Below, piece after piece: positions 63,029-64,000 of a stretch of DNA of 64,000 nt. The notes below the pieces were generated by a model. It made no database searches, had not been told where the DNA came from, and was given only the letters and a program-made list of their open reading frames with translations. Numbering within the stretch: the stretch's first letter is position 1; each line of letters opens with the position of its first letter. Made by a program: the position numbers and the translations under genes. Origin of the DNA: Sphingopyxis sp. JAI108 (GTDB lineage: Bacteria; Pseudomonadota; Alphaproteobacteria; Sphingomonadales; Sphingomonadaceae); the NCBI RefSeq assembly GCF_013410105.1, contig NZ_JACCCJ010000002.1, forward strand, positions 434,001 through 498,000. The letters are read 5' to 3'.

Positions 63029-63300
63029 GGAATGCCCTCTTCTTTTCGTTCGTTTCGGCCGCCCGCGCCCCGGGGGAGGGGAGGGGGGCGCAGGCGGCCG
63101 GTGCCGGAAGCGCATGCCTCCGGCTGGTGTCGCAATTGGTCCGTGTTGCCGGAGTGCCTCTGCGAAGAGACGACCGCTCCGTCCCGTCACACGCATCCCA
63201 TGCGCGCGCGGGGTCCCTGTTTATATCTTGCGGGCGAACGCCACCGGGCGCCCGACCGGAGCAAGACCCTCTCCCGGGAAATGATTCGATGGTGACAGTT

Positions 63301-63336
63301 CCGGCCGCCGCACGCTCTTTGTCATGTGGCGGCCGG
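63301..63336. other. Large stem-loop in the efflux leader
   Basis: CCGGCCGCC and GGCGGCCGG are perfectly complementary around an 18-base loop. The stem lies shortly downstream of the predicted promoter in the minus-strand transcript. Confidence 0.6.
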
Positions 63337-63357
63337 TCTCGGGGGAGAGCCTCTTTG

Positions 63358-63373
63358 TATACTGAGTGGTATA
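63358..63373. promoter_or_regulatory. Candidate TetR operator overlapping the efflux promoter
   Basis: TATAC-TGAGTG-GTATA is an inverted repeat that covers the predicted -10 hexamer. This is the classical placement for a repressor of the TetR type, whose gene is next to it. Confidence 0.6.
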
Positions 63374-63396
63374 TAAGTCATGTTGCGCTGCGTCAA
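63368..63396 (-). promoter_or_regulatory. Predicted sigma-70-type promoter of the efflux operon
   Basis: On the minus strand, TTGACG (63391-63396) and TATACC (63368-63373) are separated by exactly 17 bases. Confidence 0.65.
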
Positions 63397-63485
63397 GCGC
63401 ATTCTGTACCGGGCAGTAGAAATTTTTCTTTCAGAGCGTTTACCGAAAAAGTGGTCGCCGGTTTTTCGGCGGGTAAATGCTCAGA

Positions 63486-64000
63486 TCAACGCCCCGGCCA
63501 CAGCTTCAGGCTGGTTTCCACCAGCCGCTCAAGCTCGGCGCGCGTCGCGCCTGCGCCGGCCTGCACCGACATGCCCTGGTTCACCGCGGTCAGGAAGGCG
63601 GCGAGCCCCTCGGCGTCGGTGTCGGGCGGAAAGTCGCCTTCCTCCTTGGCGCGCGCGAAACGGTCAAGCATCGCGCGTTTCGCCGCCGCGCCGCGTTCCA
63701 GCACGGCCTGGCGGATGCACTCGGCCTCCGCCCCGCAAGCGACCGACGTGATCACTCCGAGGCAGCCGTTGGGATTTTCAGGGCAGCAATACATATCGAG
63801 CGCGCCGTACATCAGCCGTTCGGCGACGCCGCGCGCGGTCGGCGCTGCCAGCGCCGTCTGCATATAATCGAGCTTCTCGCGCTCATACAGGTCGAGCGCC
63901 TTGTTGAAGAGCGCTTCCTTGTTGCCGAAGGCCGCGTAAAGACTGGGCTTGGTGATCCCCATCGCCTCGGTCAGATCGGCCATCGACGCGCCTTCATAGC
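63486..64000 (-). CDS. TetR family transcriptional regulator (5' truncated by window edge)
   Basis: The frame is open to the last base of the window, so the start is beyond it; 171 codons before the stop are visible, out of about 190-200 expected. The visible N-terminus (YEGASMADLTEAMGITKPSLYAAFGNKEALF) is the TetR helix-turn-helix recognition segment. The rest is a helical ligand-binding domain with unusual Cys residues in MYCCPENPNGCLG, near residues 67-76 as numbered from the visible Met. Placement directly upstream of the adaptor-pump-channel genes, with a palindrome over their promoter, makes it their likely repressor. Confidence 0.93.
   Translation of the reverse strand, partial: YEGASMADLTEAMGITKPSLYAAFGNKEALFNKALDLYEREKLDYMQTALAAPTARGVAERLMYGALDMYCCPENPNGCLGVITSVACGAEAECIRQAVLERGAAAKRAMLDRFARAKEEGDFPPDTDAEGLAAFLTAVNQGMSVQAGAGATRAELERLVETSLKLWPGR

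Larger units (their letters stand above)
63029..63485 (-). promoter_or_regulatory. Long leader and control region of the efflux operon
   Basis: These 457 bases lie between tetR and the adaptor gene and contain no convincing gene. The minus-strand promoter is about 340 bases above the adaptor start, so a long untranslated leader is predicted. The leader holds a 9-bp perfect stem (63301-63336). A 34-codon frame (63221-63325) is open but has no ribosome site. Confidence 0.6.

Noticed and set aside
63028..63196. Upstream extension of the efflux adaptor frame
   Set aside because: The extension (from a GTG at 63196) reads as Pro/Arg-rich low-complexity sequence, and a good ribosome site precedes the ATG at 63028.
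63221..63325. 34-codon leader peptide in the efflux transcript
   Set aside because: No ribosome site precedes it and its composition is unremarkable. It is mentioned only as a possibility in the leader finding.
1..64000. Prophage, insertion sequence, integron, tRNA, rRNA or CRISPR array
   Set aside because: No transposase, integrase, phage structural gene, direct-repeat array or tRNA cloverleaf was found on either strand by eye.

Overview
The window is a GC-rich, gene-dense stretch of bacterial chromosome with no tRNA, rRNA, CRISPR array, phage or insertion sequence that I can see. The gene set points to an alphaproteobacterium, most likely a sphingomonad close to Sphingopyxis. The indicators are an sdhCDAB-type locus, a CrtZ-like carotenoid hydroxylase, a giant NAD-glutamate dehydrogenase, HflKC next to a DegP protease, PAS_5 and DUF2855 proteins, many tight ATGA/GTGA overlaps, and inverted-repeat elements of the kind scattered through sphingomonad genomes. 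The organism name is inference; the gene content is seen directly.

Layout. 1-2.2 kb: end of sdhD and complete sdhA. 2.2-5.9 kb (minus): leuC-leuD, a quinone oxidoreductase, a DUF167 protein and a small membrane protein. 6.0-6.6 kb: crtZ. 6.7-11.9 kb (minus): scoA, a lipoprotein acid phosphatase, scoB and a serine hydrolase in one tight operon, then an epimerase and a glutathione transferase; a LysR regulator is divergent. 12.9-15.9 kb: dapB-nth, a sirtuin and a HAD hydrolase. 16-21 kb: a DUF2855 protein, a VIT transporter and an SMP-30 lactonase, with a divergent 2OG oxygenase and an aldehyde dehydrogenase. 21-25.4 kb: folB with a pteridine-reductase-type SDR, an acetyltransferase, and a DUF1285-nudix-cca operon. 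25.4-31.4 kb: a GGDEF-EAL protein, parC, a two-gene small membrane cassette ending in a PspC domain and preceded by a sigma-54-type promoter, and recF. 31.5-38.2 kb: arsC, two L,D-transpeptidases, aroQ-accB-accC, thiS-thiG and a VOC protein. 38.3-43.5 kb: degP, hflC-hflK and divergent mrp/apbC with a CoA-binding protein. 43.5-50.6 kb: an orphan Tat-exported molybdenum hydroxylase subunit overlapping hemH, a DUF1963 membrane protein, phaB, a ribbon-helix-helix protein and an ATP-grasp protein. 50.7-64 kb (minus): tetR, then an RND tripartite efflux operon, a PAS_5 protein and the NAD-glutamate dehydrogenase.

Themes. Several loci meet at acetoacetate and acetoacetyl-CoA (scoAB, phaB). Envelope maintenance is prominent (two L,D-transpeptidases, DegP, HflKC, PspC cassette, RND pump). 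The observations I rate highest are the sigma-54-like promoter driving an unannotated 42-residue membrane peptide plus PspC, the phosphatase gene wedged between scoA and scoB by overlapping start and stop codons, and a near-identical 16-bp palindrome in front of two unlinked genes. Only one stretch over 300 bases lacks a gene (63029-63485, the efflux operon leader).
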